64,000 bases of DNA. Source: Nocardia colli (GTDB lineage: Bacteria; Actinomycetota; Actinomycetes; Mycobacteriales; Mycobacteriaceae). A program made the position numbers and the translations under genes. Below the pieces are notes generated by a model. The model did no database searches, had not been told where the DNA came from, and worked only from the letters and a program-made list of their open reading frames with translations. The stretch covers positions 1-64,000 of the forward strand of contig NZ_VXLC01000036.1 of NCBI RefSeq assembly GCF_008704205.1, in the 5' to 3' direction. Shown piece by piece: positions 42,045-50,883 of this stretch; the stretch's first letter is position 1, and every line of letters begins with the position of its first letter.

Positions 42045-43262
42045 TCAGCCCCGATAGTTGCGGGCCACGAGCCCCAGGCTGCCCGCCGCGACGACCGCGG
42101 CGACGGCGAACATGACCGGGTAACCGAAGCCGAACTGCCCGTGCAGGAACGACAGCAGGGCGGGCACGCCGAAGCCGAGGTAACTCACCGAGTAGAACAC
42201 CGCGGTCAGCCCGGCCAGATCGGTGGGGCGGGCGATCCGTTCGATCTCCTGGAGTCCGGCCACGAGTCCGATGCCGTAGCCCGCGCCGAGCACGACGGCG
42301 GTCAGCAGCGTCGCCCAGAGCGTGAGCGCATCGGAAGCCCAAGTGGCAGAGGTCATTCCGATTGTGACGAACACCAGTGAGACAACGGCTGCCCGCGCGG
42401 TGCCCGGCTTGTCGATCCGCCGCGCCGCCGACTGGATCGCGAAACCGCAACTGAGCGTGAGAACACAGACCAGTGCCGAGAACGCGATCGGCGCGCCGTG
42501 GATGTGCGGCGCCATCAACGCCGGCATGATCGCGTAAGCCGTTCCGGCGGAGGTGAACAACCACAGCGCGACCGGCAGTGCCACGCAGAGGAATCGGCGA
42601 TGCCCGGCGGCAGGTACCTTCAGGTCATCGATCAGCCGCCCCGGATTCGCCTGGGGGAGCACCGTTTCCGGCGCTCGCGCCACCCACAGCGCGGCCACCA
42701 GGCAGAGCGCCACACTGATCAGGTAGGCGAGCTCGTTCGGCCACGGCGCCCACTGTGCCAGCACCCCGGCGAATCCCGCGCCGACCGCGAACCCGCCGGT
42801 GAGACTCATCGCTGACCGCCGCGCCCCGGTGCCACCCGGCGACGCGGGCCCGAACGGCGGCTGCGCGAGCTCCTTCAACCAGCTGCTGCCCACCGCCATC
42901 GCCAACCCGAGCGCGGCCCCGCACAGCACCCGACCGGCGGACAGCACCGGCACCGACGCCGACCCGAACGCCAGCAGCAGCGACCCCGTCGCGCTGATCA
43001 ACGGCGCCGGCCGCAGCAGCGCGCGCCGCCCGTACCGATCCGAGAGCGGCCCGCCGATCAGCAGCGCGGGCACGATGCCGAGGACGTAATAGAACAGCAG
43101 CAGATCCACCGTGGTCGTCGGCAGCCCGTGGTTCTTGTACATCACCAGCAGCGGCGTGAATTCGTTTCCGCCCCAGGCGATCGCGAACATCGCCGCGGCG
43201 ACGCCCCACCACGTTTTCGATGCGACCCGAGCGGGCCGGACCGCGGTGGTCAGCGTCGCCAT
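42045..43262 (-). CDS. MFS transporter
   Basis: A 405-residue major facilitator with 12 predicted helices. The inter-helix 2-3 motif reads GGPLSDRYGRRALLRPA, typical of the superfamily, and helix 1 starts WWGVAAAMFAIAWGGNEFTPLLVMY. Substrate unknown; drug/metabolite efflux or uptake are both possible. Its ATG overlaps the stop of the GntR regulator by one base, so the two are co-expressed. Confidence 0.87.
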   Translation of the reverse strand: MATLTTAVRPARVASKTWWGVAAAMFAIAWGGNEFTPLLVMYKNHGLPTTTVDLLLFYYVLGIVPALLIGGPLSDRYGRRALLRPAPLISATGSLLLAFGSASVPVLSAGRVLCGAALGLAMAVGSSWLKELAQPPFGPASPGGTGARRSAMSLTGGFAVGAGFAGVLAQWAPWPNELAYLISVALCLVAALWVARAPETVLPQANPGRLIDDLKVPAAGHRRFLCVALPVALWLFTSAGTAYAIMPALMAPHIHGAPIAFSALVCVLTLSCGFAIQSAARRIDKPGTARAAVVSLVFVTIGMTSATWASDALTLWATLLTAVVLGAGYGIGLVAGLQEIERIARPTDLAGLTAVFYSVSYLGFGVPALLSFLHGQFGFGYPVMFAVAAVVAAGSLGLVARNYRG

Positions 43263-43903
43263 CACAACCCCCGTAGTTCCAGCTGGTGCACGCCGGCCAG
43301 GTGCTCGGCCAGCGCGGTGGCGAACTGCTCCACGTCCCCGGCCTCGATCAGCCCGGCCAGGTGCGCGTGCTGCTCGATGATCCGGTCGATGTCGATCGGC
43401 CCGCGCCGCAGCGCGACGCTGTTCATCCGCCGCTGCCGCTCGCGCAACGAGTCGTAGAAGCTCGCCAGCAGCGGATTGCCCGCCGCGATCACATACGAGC
43501 GATGGAAGTCGGTGTCCACCAGGGCGAACTGGTCGAGGTCCCCGGCGGCGGCCAACTCGCGCTGCTGGTCGAGCGAGGAGCGGAGCATCGAGGTCAGCGC
43601 CGTGCGATCGGTCGAAGCCAGCGCGCGCACGGCGGCCGCCTCGACCACATAGCGGGCGTACGCGACGTGCTCGGCCTCGTCCGGCGGAATCGGCACCACC
43701 AGCGCGCCGCGTTTCGGGTAGAGCTTCATCCACCCTTCGGTTTCCAACCGCAGGAACGCCTCGCGCACCGGCGTCCGCGACGTGCCCAGATCGGCGGCGA
43801 TCTCGCCCTCACTGATCAGCTCGCCACCCGCCAACGTCCCGGTCAGGATGCGTTCTTTGACCTCGCGATAGGCCTGCTCAGCTGATGAATACGTCTTAGA
43901 CAC
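43262..43903 (-). CDS. GntR-family (FCD) transcriptional regulator
   Basis: A 213-residue regulator: N-terminal winged helix (REVKERILTGTLAGGELISEGEIA; GTSRTPVREAFLRLETEG) and an all-helical FCD effector domain with DFHRSYVIAAGNPLL. FCD domains bind small organic acids via a metal. The GTG 43903 start is part of a palindrome and follows a TAAGAT -10-like box by seven bases, consistent with a leaderless transcript. It likely represses itself and the MFS gene. Confidence 0.88.
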   Translation of the reverse strand: MSKTYSSAEQAYREVKERILTGTLAGGELISEGEIAADLGTSRTPVREAFLRLETEGWMKLYPKRGALVVPIPPDEAEHVAYARYVVEAAAVRALASTDRTALTSMLRSSLDQQRELAAAGDLDQFALVDTDFHRSYVIAAGNPLLASFYDSLRERQRRMNSVALRRGPIDIDRIIEQHAHLAGLIEAGDVEQFATALAEHLAGVHQLELRGL

Positions 43904-43917
43904 AAGTTGTATCTTAG
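43895..43917. promoter_or_regulatory. imperfect palindrome over GntR start, likely operator
   Basis: CTTAGACACAA (43895-43905) and TTGTATCTTAG (43907-43917) are inverted with 9 of 11 matches around one base. It covers the GTG start and a TAAGAT -10-like hexamer (minus strand). Autoregulation by the GntR protein is inferred. Confidence 0.5.
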
Positions 43918-44227
43918 GCAAGATCAACGGCCAACCGACTGTGAAGTCGATTACCCGCAACCACGCCCCGCCTATACGCGCCCGCCCCGTTGCGCGCGAT
44001 CCAGCAACCCGCGTCCGTCCTGTCTCGCCGCGCACGGAATTGCTGACGATTTCATGCGCGCGTTGCGAGGATGTGCGCGGCGTCGGGGATCTTTTGCTCG
44101 TATGGGCGAGGCTGGGGTTCCGGGTGGTGCGTGTCCGCTGGCGGGGGTGCCGGTCGAACATCTTGCGGGCTGGGCGACCTGGGGCGTGGCGGGGCTGAGG
44201 ATTCGACAGGGATTTAGGCTATTCTGA
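43918..44227. other. about 310 bp without a supported gene
   Basis: Between the GntR regulator and the ald regulatory region. Open frames here (such as 43907-44227) show no ribosome site or family resemblance. It should contain the upstream promoter elements of both neighbours. Confidence 0.4.
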
Positions 44228-44238
44228 GAATTATCTTC
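44228..44238. promoter_or_regulatory. candidate AldR/Lrp site GAATTATCTTC
   Basis: The 11-mer fits the GA-N2-NWW-N2-TC pattern that I recall for the mycobacterial ald regulator AldR. It lies ~115 bp upstream of ald in a distinctly AT-rich stretch. An Lrp/AsnC gene is encoded just downstream of ald. Confidence 0.4.
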
Positions 44239-44242
44239 AAAG

Positions 44243-44295
44243 ATCTAGACCTGATCTTGCAGGATATTCATAATTTGAGGCAGAAAGGTCTAGAT
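44243..44295. promoter_or_regulatory. 9-bp inverted repeat upstream of ald
   Basis: ATCTAGACC (44243-44251) and GGTCTAGAT (44287-44295) are exact complements 35 bp apart, in the AT-rich ald promoter region. Spacing suits a looping or multi-dimer regulator such as an Lrp-family octamer. Confidence 0.4.
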
Positions 44296-44353
44296 TATGC
44301 GGACCAGCTATGAACATTCAGCTATCAACATCCATCGACATTCAGGAGCGCAG

Positions 44354-45460
44354 GTGAAGATCGGGGTCCCCCGCGAGGTCAAGAACCACGAGTATCGGGT
44401 CGCGATTACCCCGGCCGGTGTGCACGAGCTCGCGTCCCGCGGGCACGAGGTGTACATCGAGACCGGTGCCGGTCGTGGCTCGGCGTTCGAGGACGAGGCA
44501 TACACCGTCGCCGGCGCGCGGGTGCTGAACTCCGCCGACGAGGTCTGGGCCGTCGCCGACCTGGTGCTCAAGGTGAAAGAGCCGGTCGCCGAGGAGTATT
44601 CACGCATGCGGGAAGGTCAGGTGCTGTTCACCTACCTGCACCTCGCCGCCTCCAAGGAGTGCACGGACGCGCTGCTGAGCTCCGGCATCACCTCGATCGC
44701 CTACGAGACGGTCACCGGCCGCGACGGCTCGCTGCCGCTGCTCGCGCCGATGAGCGAGGTCGCGGGCCGGCTGGCCCCGCAGGCCGGCGCCTACCACCTG
44801 ATGCGCAACGGCGGCGGCCGCGGCGTGCTGATGGGCGGCGTGCCCGGCACCCCGCCCGCCAACGTGGTCGTGATCGGCGCGGGCGTCGCGGGCGGCAACT
44901 CGATCGCCATCGCGCACGGCATGCGCGCCGAGGTCACCGTCCTTGACCTGAACATCGCCCGCCTGCGCGAGATCGACGCGCAGTACAAGGGTCAGGTCCG
45001 GACCATCATGTCCAACCGGCTCGAGGTCGAAAAGGCGGTCCGTGAGGCCGATCTGGTGATCGGCGCGGTGCTGGTGCCCGGCGCGAAGGCCCCGACGCTG
45101 GTCTCCAATGACCTTGTCGCGCAGATGAAGCCGGGCTCGGTGCTGGTCGACATCGCCATCGACCAGGGCGGCTGCTTCGCCGATTCGCGCCCGACCACGC
45201 ACGCCGATCCGACCTACCGGGTGCACGAGTCGGTGTTCTACTGCGTCGCCAACATGCCCGGCGCGGTGCCTTACACCTCGACCGTCGCGCTCACCAATGC
45301 CACACTGCCGTACGTGGTCTCGCTGGCCGAGCACGGCTGGCGCGAGGCGGTGGCGATGGATCAGGGCCTGGCGAGCGGTCTCAGTACGCATGGTGGTGTG
45401 CTGCTGTCCGCTTCCGTCGCGGCCGCACACGGTTACGCCGCCGAAAGCCTGGCCGCGTAA
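44354..45460 (+). CDS. ald: alanine dehydrogenase
   Basis: A 368-residue NAD-dependent enzyme interconverting L-alanine and pyruvate plus ammonia. MKIGVPREVKNHEYRVA begins the protein; FTYLHLAAS, MSEVAGRLAPQAGAYHL, the NAD loop VVIGAGVAGGNS and DIAIDQGGC are diagnostic. GTG 44354 has GGAG seven bases upstream; the longer frame from 44297 is rejected since homology starts here. Probably controlled by the neighbouring Lrp-type regulator, induced under alanine or low-oxygen conditions as in mycobacteria. Confidence 0.95.
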   Translation: MKIGVPREVKNHEYRVAITPAGVHELASRGHEVYIETGAGRGSAFEDEAYTVAGARVLNSADEVWAVADLVLKVKEPVAEEYSRMREGQVLFTYLHLAASKECTDALLSSGITSIAYETVTGRDGSLPLLAPMSEVAGRLAPQAGAYHLMRNGGGRGVLMGGVPGTPPANVVVIGAGVAGGNSIAIAHGMRAEVTVLDLNIARLREIDAQYKGQVRTIMSNRLEVEKAVREADLVIGAVLVPGAKAPTLVSNDLVAQMKPGSVLVDIAIDQGGCFADSRPTTHADPTYRVHESVFYCVANMPGAVPYTSTVALTNATLPYVVSLAEHGWREAVAMDQGLASGLSTHGGVLLSASVAAAHGYAAESLAA

Positions 45461-45470
45461 CATGTTTCGC

Positions 45471-45502
45471 AAAGGCGGCCGGTCCTCGGGTCGGCCGCCT
45501 TT
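45471..45502. terminator. bidirectional terminator, 11-bp stem
   Basis: AAAGGCGGCCG (45471-45481) pairs exactly with CGGCCGCCTTT (45492-45502) across a 10-base loop, between the convergent ald and Lrp genes. Confidence 0.85.
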
Positions 45503-45503
45503 G

Positions 45504-46028
45504 TCATGCCGTGGGATTCGTCCGCGGCCGCATGTGCTCGAAGATCAGGATCGTCTCGGTGGACGCGACCGCCGGATGCTCGCTCAGATTGTTCAGCACG
45601 AACCGGCGCAGCTCGTCGGTGTGCGAGGTGGCGACGTGGATCAGGTAATCGTCGGCGCCCGCGATGAAGTACACGTTGAGCACCTCCTCGAACTCCGACA
45701 TCTGCTCGCCGAACTCGGCCAGATGCTGCCGGGCGCTGGCCCGCAGGCGCACCGCGATCATGGCTTGCAGGCTGCGGCCGAGCGCGGCCGGATCGATGTC
45801 GGCATGAAACCCGCGAATGACGCCGCGTTCCACCAGCGCCCGCACCCGCCCGAGACAGGTGGACGGCGCGATGCCCGCCGCGGCCGCGAGCGCGTTGTTC
45901 GTCATCCGGCCGTCGCGCGCGAGCTGGTCGAGCAGAATCCGGTCGATATCATCGATCGGCACCCCGGCCGGCGGATGGATCGGCGGCACCGGCGCGGTCG
46001 AGCCACCGGGTGAATCATTCTTACGCAT
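45504..46028 (-). CDS. Lrp/AsnC-family regulator, AldR-like
   Basis: A 174-residue regulator: winged helix (DRILLDQLARDGRMTNNALAAAAGIAPSTCLGRVRALVERGVI) and a RAM/ligand-binding domain (VYFIAGADDYLIHVATSH). A ~25-residue Pro-rich N-terminal extension precedes the helix-turn-helix. Its position next to ald suggests control of alanine use, as AldR does; unlike the mycobacterial arrangement it is convergent with ald, not divergent. Confidence 0.85.
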   Translation of the reverse strand: MRKNDSPGGSTAPVPPIHPPAGVPIDDIDRILLDQLARDGRMTNNALAAAAGIAPSTCLGRVRALVERGVIRGFHADIDPAALGRSLQAMIAVRLRASARQHLAEFGEQMSEFEEVLNVYFIAGADDYLIHVATSHTDELRRFVLNNLSEHPAVASTETILIFEHMRPRTNPTA

Positions 46029-46107
46029 CCCTCGACCGTACAGAATCTTGTTCGTGGAAATCACCTTTGTTGTGAATATTATTCGCCGATTCCGGAATTC
46101 GTCGGGT

Positions 46108-46590
46108 CTACGCCCGCCACGAGGTCGCCTTGAACCCGTTCTGGAGGTTCTCGCCCAGCAGGACGCGCAGCCGCCACGGCCGCAGCCGCAGCAGGCTGAC
46201 GTTCGGCGACTCGGGCCCGGTCCAGCCGGGCACGCCGATCGCGCCCGGGTCGTAGCCGAGTGGGGCCGGCGTGCTCTTGAACAACTCCCACAGCCTGGTC
46301 TTCGTCGCCACGTCGTCGACCCATTCGGCCGCGCACTCCGCCAGGCAGGTGTCGTGCGTCGGCGCCCAGTAGTTGCACGAGGCATAGGGGCTGTGCGCGA
46401 GATGGGCCTGCTTGATCGGCGTCTTGCTGGTGACGATCCACCCGGTCAGTTCCTGCCCGTCCCACTCCCAGAGCGGATGCAGGACGCGGCTGCGCGGCCG
46501 TCCGGCCGGATCGGTCGTGGACACCGTGCACCACACGATGCGGTGCGCGAGGTCGACGAAAGCAGGTGCGATTTCACCCAATTCGGTCAC
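46108..46590 (-). CDS. FMN-binding split-barrel (PNPOx-like) protein
   Basis: A 160-residue pyridoxamine-phosphate-oxidase-like protein: RIVWCTVSTTDPAGRPRSRVLHPLWEWDG is the start of the split barrel, TGWIVTSKTPIKQAHLAHSPYASCNYW follows, and LRLRPWRLRVL ends the fold. Such proteins bind FMN, F420 or haem; the cofactor cannot be told. GTG 46590 start. Separated by 28 bp from the amidase upstream, so possibly co-transcribed. Confidence 0.8.
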   Translation of the reverse strand: MTELGEIAPAFVDLAHRIVWCTVSTTDPAGRPRSRVLHPLWEWDGQELTGWIVTSKTPIKQAHLAHSPYASCNYWAPTHDTCLAECAAEWVDDVATKTRLWELFKSTPAPLGYDPGAIGVPGWTGPESPNVSLLRLRPWRLRVLLGENLQNGFKATSWRA

Positions 46591-46618
46591 CTCGTCACCT
46601 TATCCGCCGAACCGGTTT

Positions 46619-48013
46619 TCAGCCCACCGGACGAGCATGCGGCCGCGCCTGTTCCAGCTGGGCGGCGACGGTGAGAATGGTCGTCTCGCCGTTGCTCGGC
46701 CCGACCAGCTGAACCGCCAGCGGCAGCCCGTCGGCGGCGACGCCCGCGGGCAGCGAGGCCGCGGGGTGGCCGGTGACGTTCCACAGCGTCGTGTAGGCCA
46801 CCATCGGAATGGACCTGATCTGGGCGCGGACGGTGTTCGCGCTGTCGAGCGCGCCGATGTGCGGCGGACGGCCCGCGAGGGTCGGGGTGAGCAGCAGGTC
46901 GCAGTCGGCGAAGACCCGATCGACCTTGTGCGCCAGCGCTTCTCCCTGACGGATCGCCCATTCGACGACCGGTCGCCGGGCCCACGTGCCCATCGCGATG
47001 GTCTGCCGGGTGCGGCGTTCGAGGCGCTCCGGATGCTCGACGTGCTCGGCTTCGTCGCGCACACCGCCGAAGAACTGAGGGAAGAAGGCCTGCAACGACT
47101 CCGGGTAGTCGGGGTCCACCTCGAACACCGAATGACCCAGTTCGGCAAGCAGTTTCGCGGTGTCCTGCACCGCGCGCACGTGCTCGGGATCCGGCTTCGC
47201 CAGGGCGGACGGCGATTTCGTGCTGTAGCCGATCCGCAGGGGTGCACCGGTCTGCCGCGCGGCCTGTTCGAAGGACATCACCGGGTCCGGCGCGGTGAAC
47301 CGGTCGCCGGGGGTGTTGCCGCGGATCACGTCGTAGACGACCGCGGAGTCCAGGACGCCGCGGGTCAGCGGCCCGGTGACGCCGAGCGACCACCAGAGAT
47401 GCTCGAACGGCGCGACCGGCACCCGCCCGCGCTGCGGCTTAAGGCCGAACAGCCCGCAGCAGGCCGAGGGGATCCGGATCGAGCCGCCGCCGTCGCTGCC
47501 GATCGCCACCGGGACCAGCCCGGCCGCGACCGCCGCGGCCGAGCCGCCGCTGGAACCGCCGGTCGTCCGGTTCCGGTCCCACGGATTGCGGGTCACGCCA
47601 TACGTGCTCGACTCGGTGAACGGCCACTGCCCGAACTCCGGCATCGTGGTCTTGCCGACGATGATCGCGCCCGCGGCCCGCAACCGGCGCACGATCTCGG
47701 AGTCGGCCTCGGCCGGGGTCGAGTTGGACCGGGTGCCGAAGGTGGTCACCAGGCCGGCGACGTCGATCTCGTCCTTGATCGCGATCGGGATGCCGTGCAG
47801 CGGTCCGACGCTGCCCGCGGCGCGTTCGCGGTCGCGCTCGATCGCCTCGGCCCGGGCCTGCTCGTGCCGGATCTGAGTGAACGCGTTCAGATCCTTGGCC
47901 GCGTCGATCCCGGTCAGCGTGGCGGCGACTAATTCCTGCGCGGACAGGACTCCTTGCTCCAGCAGCTCCCGCTGCTCGAGCACGCCCGCCGACACGACGT
48001 CCTGGAGATCCAT
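46619..48013 (-). CDS. amidase (amidase signature family)
   Basis: A 464-residue amidase-signature enzyme. The Ser-cisSer-Lys triad is visible: Lys in GIPIAIKDEIDVAG, cis-Ser and nucleophile Ser in TTGGSSGGSAAAVAAGLVP...GSDGGGSIRIPS. These hydrolyse carboxylic amides; the substrate is not evident and GatA is excluded by context. ATG 48013 is chosen; the extension to 48112 lacks homology. Confidence 0.9.
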   Translation of the reverse strand: MDLQDVVSAGVLEQRELLEQGVLSAQELVAATLTGIDAAKDLNAFTQIRHEQARAEAIERDRERAAGSVGPLHGIPIAIKDEIDVAGLVTTFGTRSNSTPAEADSEIVRRLRAAGAIIVGKTTMPEFGQWPFTESSTYGVTRNPWDRNRTTGGSSGGSAAAVAAGLVPVAIGSDGGGSIRIPSACCGLFGLKPQRGRVPVAPFEHLWWSLGVTGPLTRGVLDSAVVYDVIRGNTPGDRFTAPDPVMSFEQAARQTGAPLRIGYSTKSPSALAKPDPEHVRAVQDTAKLLAELGHSVFEVDPDYPESLQAFFPQFFGGVRDEAEHVEHPERLERRTRQTIAMGTWARRPVVEWAIRQGEALAHKVDRVFADCDLLLTPTLAGRPPHIGALDSANTVRAQIRSIPMVAYTTLWNVTGHPAASLPAGVAADGLPLAVQLVGPSNGETTILTVAAQLEQARPHARPVG

Positions 48014-48139
48014 CTGTACCGCTCCTCTCGGCCACACAGCACTGCGTGACCAGCACGACTGAACCGTCGGGCCGAAGACCCGACAGTAGATAGCCGTATG
48101 ACCATTTCGCAATCAATACGGATGCGGATCACAAGGAGT

Positions 48140-49414
48140 TCAGTATTTGGGCGAACCGGGTGGGCGGTAGTCCGGATCGGCGACGCGCATGGCCGCGACA
48201 TCGTCGCGATCGCGCAGCGCGGGCAGTCGCTGCCAGCGCTCGTGCAGCCGGGCCAGCGCGTCCCGGTCGAGATCGATGCCCAGGCCAGGGGTGTCGGTGA
48301 CCTCGATGGCGCCGTCGGTGAAGGTGAACGGATCGGTGATGACGTCCTCGGCCTGCCACGGGTAGTGGGTGTCGCAGGCGTAGTCGAGGTGCGCGACGGT
48401 GGCGGCGACGTGGGTCATCGCGGCGAGGCTGATGCCGAGGTGAGTGTTGGAGTGCATCGAGATGCCCTTGCCGTAGGCGTGGCAGACCGCGGCGAGGTCG
48501 CGGGTGGCGTGCAGGCCGCCCCAGAAATGGTGGTCGGAGAGCACGACCTGGACGGCGTTCGCGTCGAAGGCAGGGCGGATCTCGTCGACGGCGGTGACGA
48601 TCATGTTGGTGGCCAACGGCATTCCGGTGCGGCGATGCAGTTCGGCCATATCGGCGACGCGGGCGGTCGGATCTTCGAGGTATTCGACGATGCCGGTGAG
48701 TTGTTCGGCGACCGTGGTCGCGGTGGCCGGTGACCAGCCGCCGTTGGGGTCCAGGCGGAGTGGATGCTCGGGGAACGCCTTGGCCAGCGCGATGATGGCC
48801 GCGACCTCCTCCTCGGGTGGGAAGACGCCGCCCTTCAGCTTGAACGAGCGGAAACCGCCGTGCGCACTGAACTTTTCGGCCAGCCGGACGACGCCGTCCG
48901 GGTCGAGGACCTCACCCCACTCGTCGGCCGGGGCGTTCGGGGTCGGGTGTTCGGCCCACTTGTAGAAGAGGTAGCCGGAGTAGTCGACGCGGTCGCGCAC
49001 CTTGCCGCCGAGCAGGGCGTGCACGGGCAGGCCGAGTTCGCGGCCGTGGGCGTCGAGGGCGGCGGTTTCGAACGCCGAGACGATGCTGAGCCGGACCTTG
49101 TCGGTGGTCAGCGTGCCGCGCAGGCCGCCGGCGACCGGGTTGTCGTCGAGCAGGCGGGTGTCACCGGCGTCGAGTAGCCGGATCGCGTTGATCGCCGTGA
49201 CCGGCATGCCGATCAGCTTCGGTGCGAGTTCGGTTGCGCGGGCCAGGTATTGGTGGTCGCCGTAGGTCTCGCCGAGACCCACCGTGCCGCTGTCGGTTTC
49301 GAGTTCGACGATCAGTCGCGGGGTGTAGGGCTGGTGTACGCCGCCGACATTGAGCAGCGGTGCGTCCGCGATGAGGATCGGGGTGAGGCGGACGTCGGTG
49401 ATGACAGGGGACAT
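48140..49414 (-). CDS. gudD: glucarate dehydratase
   Basis: A 424-residue enolase-superfamily enzyme that dehydrates D-glucarate to 5-dehydro-4-deoxyglucarate. The base motif FKLKGGV, metal-ligand region LRLDPNGGWSP, and the His of SMHSNTHLGISLAAMTH are the family's catalytic elements. It is the last gene of the aldarate operon, 2 bp after the aldehyde dehydrogenase stop. Confidence 0.93.
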   Translation of the reverse strand: MSPVITDVRLTPILIADAPLLNVGGVHQPYTPRLIVELETDSGTVGLGETYGDHQYLARATELAPKLIGMPVTAINAIRLLDAGDTRLLDDNPVAGGLRGTLTTDKVRLSIVSAFETAALDAHGRELGLPVHALLGGKVRDRVDYSGYLFYKWAEHPTPNAPADEWGEVLDPDGVVRLAEKFSAHGGFRSFKLKGGVFPPEEEVAAIIALAKAFPEHPLRLDPNGGWSPATATTVAEQLTGIVEYLEDPTARVADMAELHRRTGMPLATNMIVTAVDEIRPAFDANAVQVVLSDHHFWGGLHATRDLAAVCHAYGKGISMHSNTHLGISLAAMTHVAATVAHLDYACDTHYPWQAEDVITDPFTFTDGAIEVTDTPGLGIDLDRDALARLHERWQRLPALRDRDDVAAMRVADPDYRPPGSPKY

Positions 49415-49416
49415 GG

Positions 49417-50868
49417 TCAGTCACGCTTTCCGTCGATGCGGCGGGGGAGCCGCCACGGGTTGTCTTCGCGGAGGGCGGGCGGGAGCAAGCTGTCGGGGAA
49501 GCCTTGCCAGGCGACCGGGCGCAGGAAGCGGTCGATCGCGGCGGTGCCGACCGAGGTCGTGGTGGGGGCGGTGGTGGCCGGATAGGGGCCGCCGTGTTGT
49601 TGAGCCCAGGTGACGGTTACGCCGGTGGGCCATTCGTTCCAGATGAGCCGTCCGGCCAGGGCGGTGAGCGCGGGCAGCAGCGGGCGGACATCCTCGATCT
49701 CGCTGTCTTCCGCGAAAACCGTTGCGGTGAGGCCCGGTTCGAGTTCGCCGAGCAGCGCGTTCAACTCGGTCGCATCCGCGTACTCGACCACAAGCGCTGC
49801 GGGGCCGAAGCATTCGGTGCGCAGCAGTTCCTCGCCGGCCAGGAAATCGGCGGCGGAGATCATCAGCAGGGTCGGCGCGAGCAGATCGCCGTGCAGGTCG
49901 GGTAGCGAAAGCGCTGTGACGGAAGGATGTTCGCGCAGGCTCGTGACGCGGGAGCGGAAGCCGCCGGCGATGCGGTCGTTGAGCAGCCGTTGCCCGGGCG
50001 CCTCGCGAGCGGCCGTACGGAGGGCGTCGGTGAGGCCATGCCCGGTGGGCAGCAACAGTAGTCCGGGCTTCGTGCAGAACTGCCCGGCGCCGAGGGTGAA
50101 CGAGCCGAGGAAGCCCGCCACGATCTGCCGGCTGCGCGCTCGAACCGCCTCGGGCAGCACCACCACCGGATTGACGCTGCCCAGCTCGCCGTAGAACGGG
50201 ATCGGCCGGGGCCGCGAGTTCGCGATGTCGAACAGTGCGCGGCCGCCCGGCACAGACCCGGTGAAGGCCGCGGCGGCGATGGCCGGGTGCCGCAGGGCGG
50301 TGGTGCCCGCGTCGATGCCGTGGATGACCTCGAAGAGGCCGGCCGGCGCGCCCGCCTCGATCAACGCGTCCCGCACGATGACGCCGGTGCGGGCCGACAA
50401 CCGCGGATGCCCAGGGTGCGCCTTGAGCACTACCGGGCAGCCCGCGGCGAGCGCGGAGGCGGTGTCGCCGCCCGCGACGCTGAACGCGAACGGGAAGTTG
50501 CTCGCGGCGAACACCAGCGTCGGTCCGATCGGGACGACGCTGCGGCGGATATCCGGGCGCGGCCCCATCGGCCACTGCGGGTCGGCGTGATCGACGGTGG
50601 CGCGCAGGAACTCGCCGTCGGCGAGCACCTCGGCGAACAGGCGCAGCTGAAATATGGTGCGCGCCAACTCGCCCCGCAGTCGCGGGCTCTCCGGGAGATG
50701 GGTTTCCTCGGCGGCGAGCGGCACCAGTTCGTCGGCCGCGGCATCGATCGCGTCCGCGGCATGCGTGAGCCACCGGGCGCGCTCTGCCGGAGTGGATTCG
50801 GCGAGTTGCGCGGCGGACCGCACTGCCGCGTCGATGATTCGGGACAGGTCGTTCGGGTCGGTATCCAT
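49417..50868 (-). CDS. 2-oxoglutarate semialdehyde dehydrogenase (ALDH family)
   Basis: A 483-residue aldehyde dehydrogenase of the NADP+-dependent 2,5-dioxovalerate (alpha-ketoglutarate semialdehyde) type: FAASNFPFAFSVAGGDTASALAAGCPVV near residue 120, ELGSVNPVVVLPEA and the nucleophile Cys in GAGQFCTKPG. It makes 2-oxoglutarate, the last step of the aldarate route (role from family and context). Separated by 15 bp from the dehydratase upstream. Confidence 0.9.
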   Translation of the reverse strand: MDTDPNDLSRIIDAAVRSAAQLAESTPAERARWLTHAADAIDAAADELVPLAAEETHLPESPRLRGELARTIFQLRLFAEVLADGEFLRATVDHADPQWPMGPRPDIRRSVVPIGPTLVFAASNFPFAFSVAGGDTASALAAGCPVVLKAHPGHPRLSARTGVIVRDALIEAGAPAGLFEVIHGIDAGTTALRHPAIAAAAFTGSVPGGRALFDIANSRPRPIPFYGELGSVNPVVVLPEAVRARSRQIVAGFLGSFTLGAGQFCTKPGLLLLPTGHGLTDALRTAAREAPGQRLLNDRIAGGFRSRVTSLREHPSVTALSLPDLHGDLLAPTLLMISAADFLAGEELLRTECFGPAALVVEYADATELNALLGELEPGLTATVFAEDSEIEDVRPLLPALTALAGRLIWNEWPTGVTVTWAQQHGGPYPATTAPTTTSVGTAAIDRFLRPVAWQGFPDSLLPPALREDNPWRLPRRIDGKRD

Positions 50869-50883
50869 GATTCCTCCGAAAGG

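Noticed and set aside
43907..44227. 106-codon frame between GntR and ald
   Set aside because: Begins inside the GntR promoter/operator and has no homology features.
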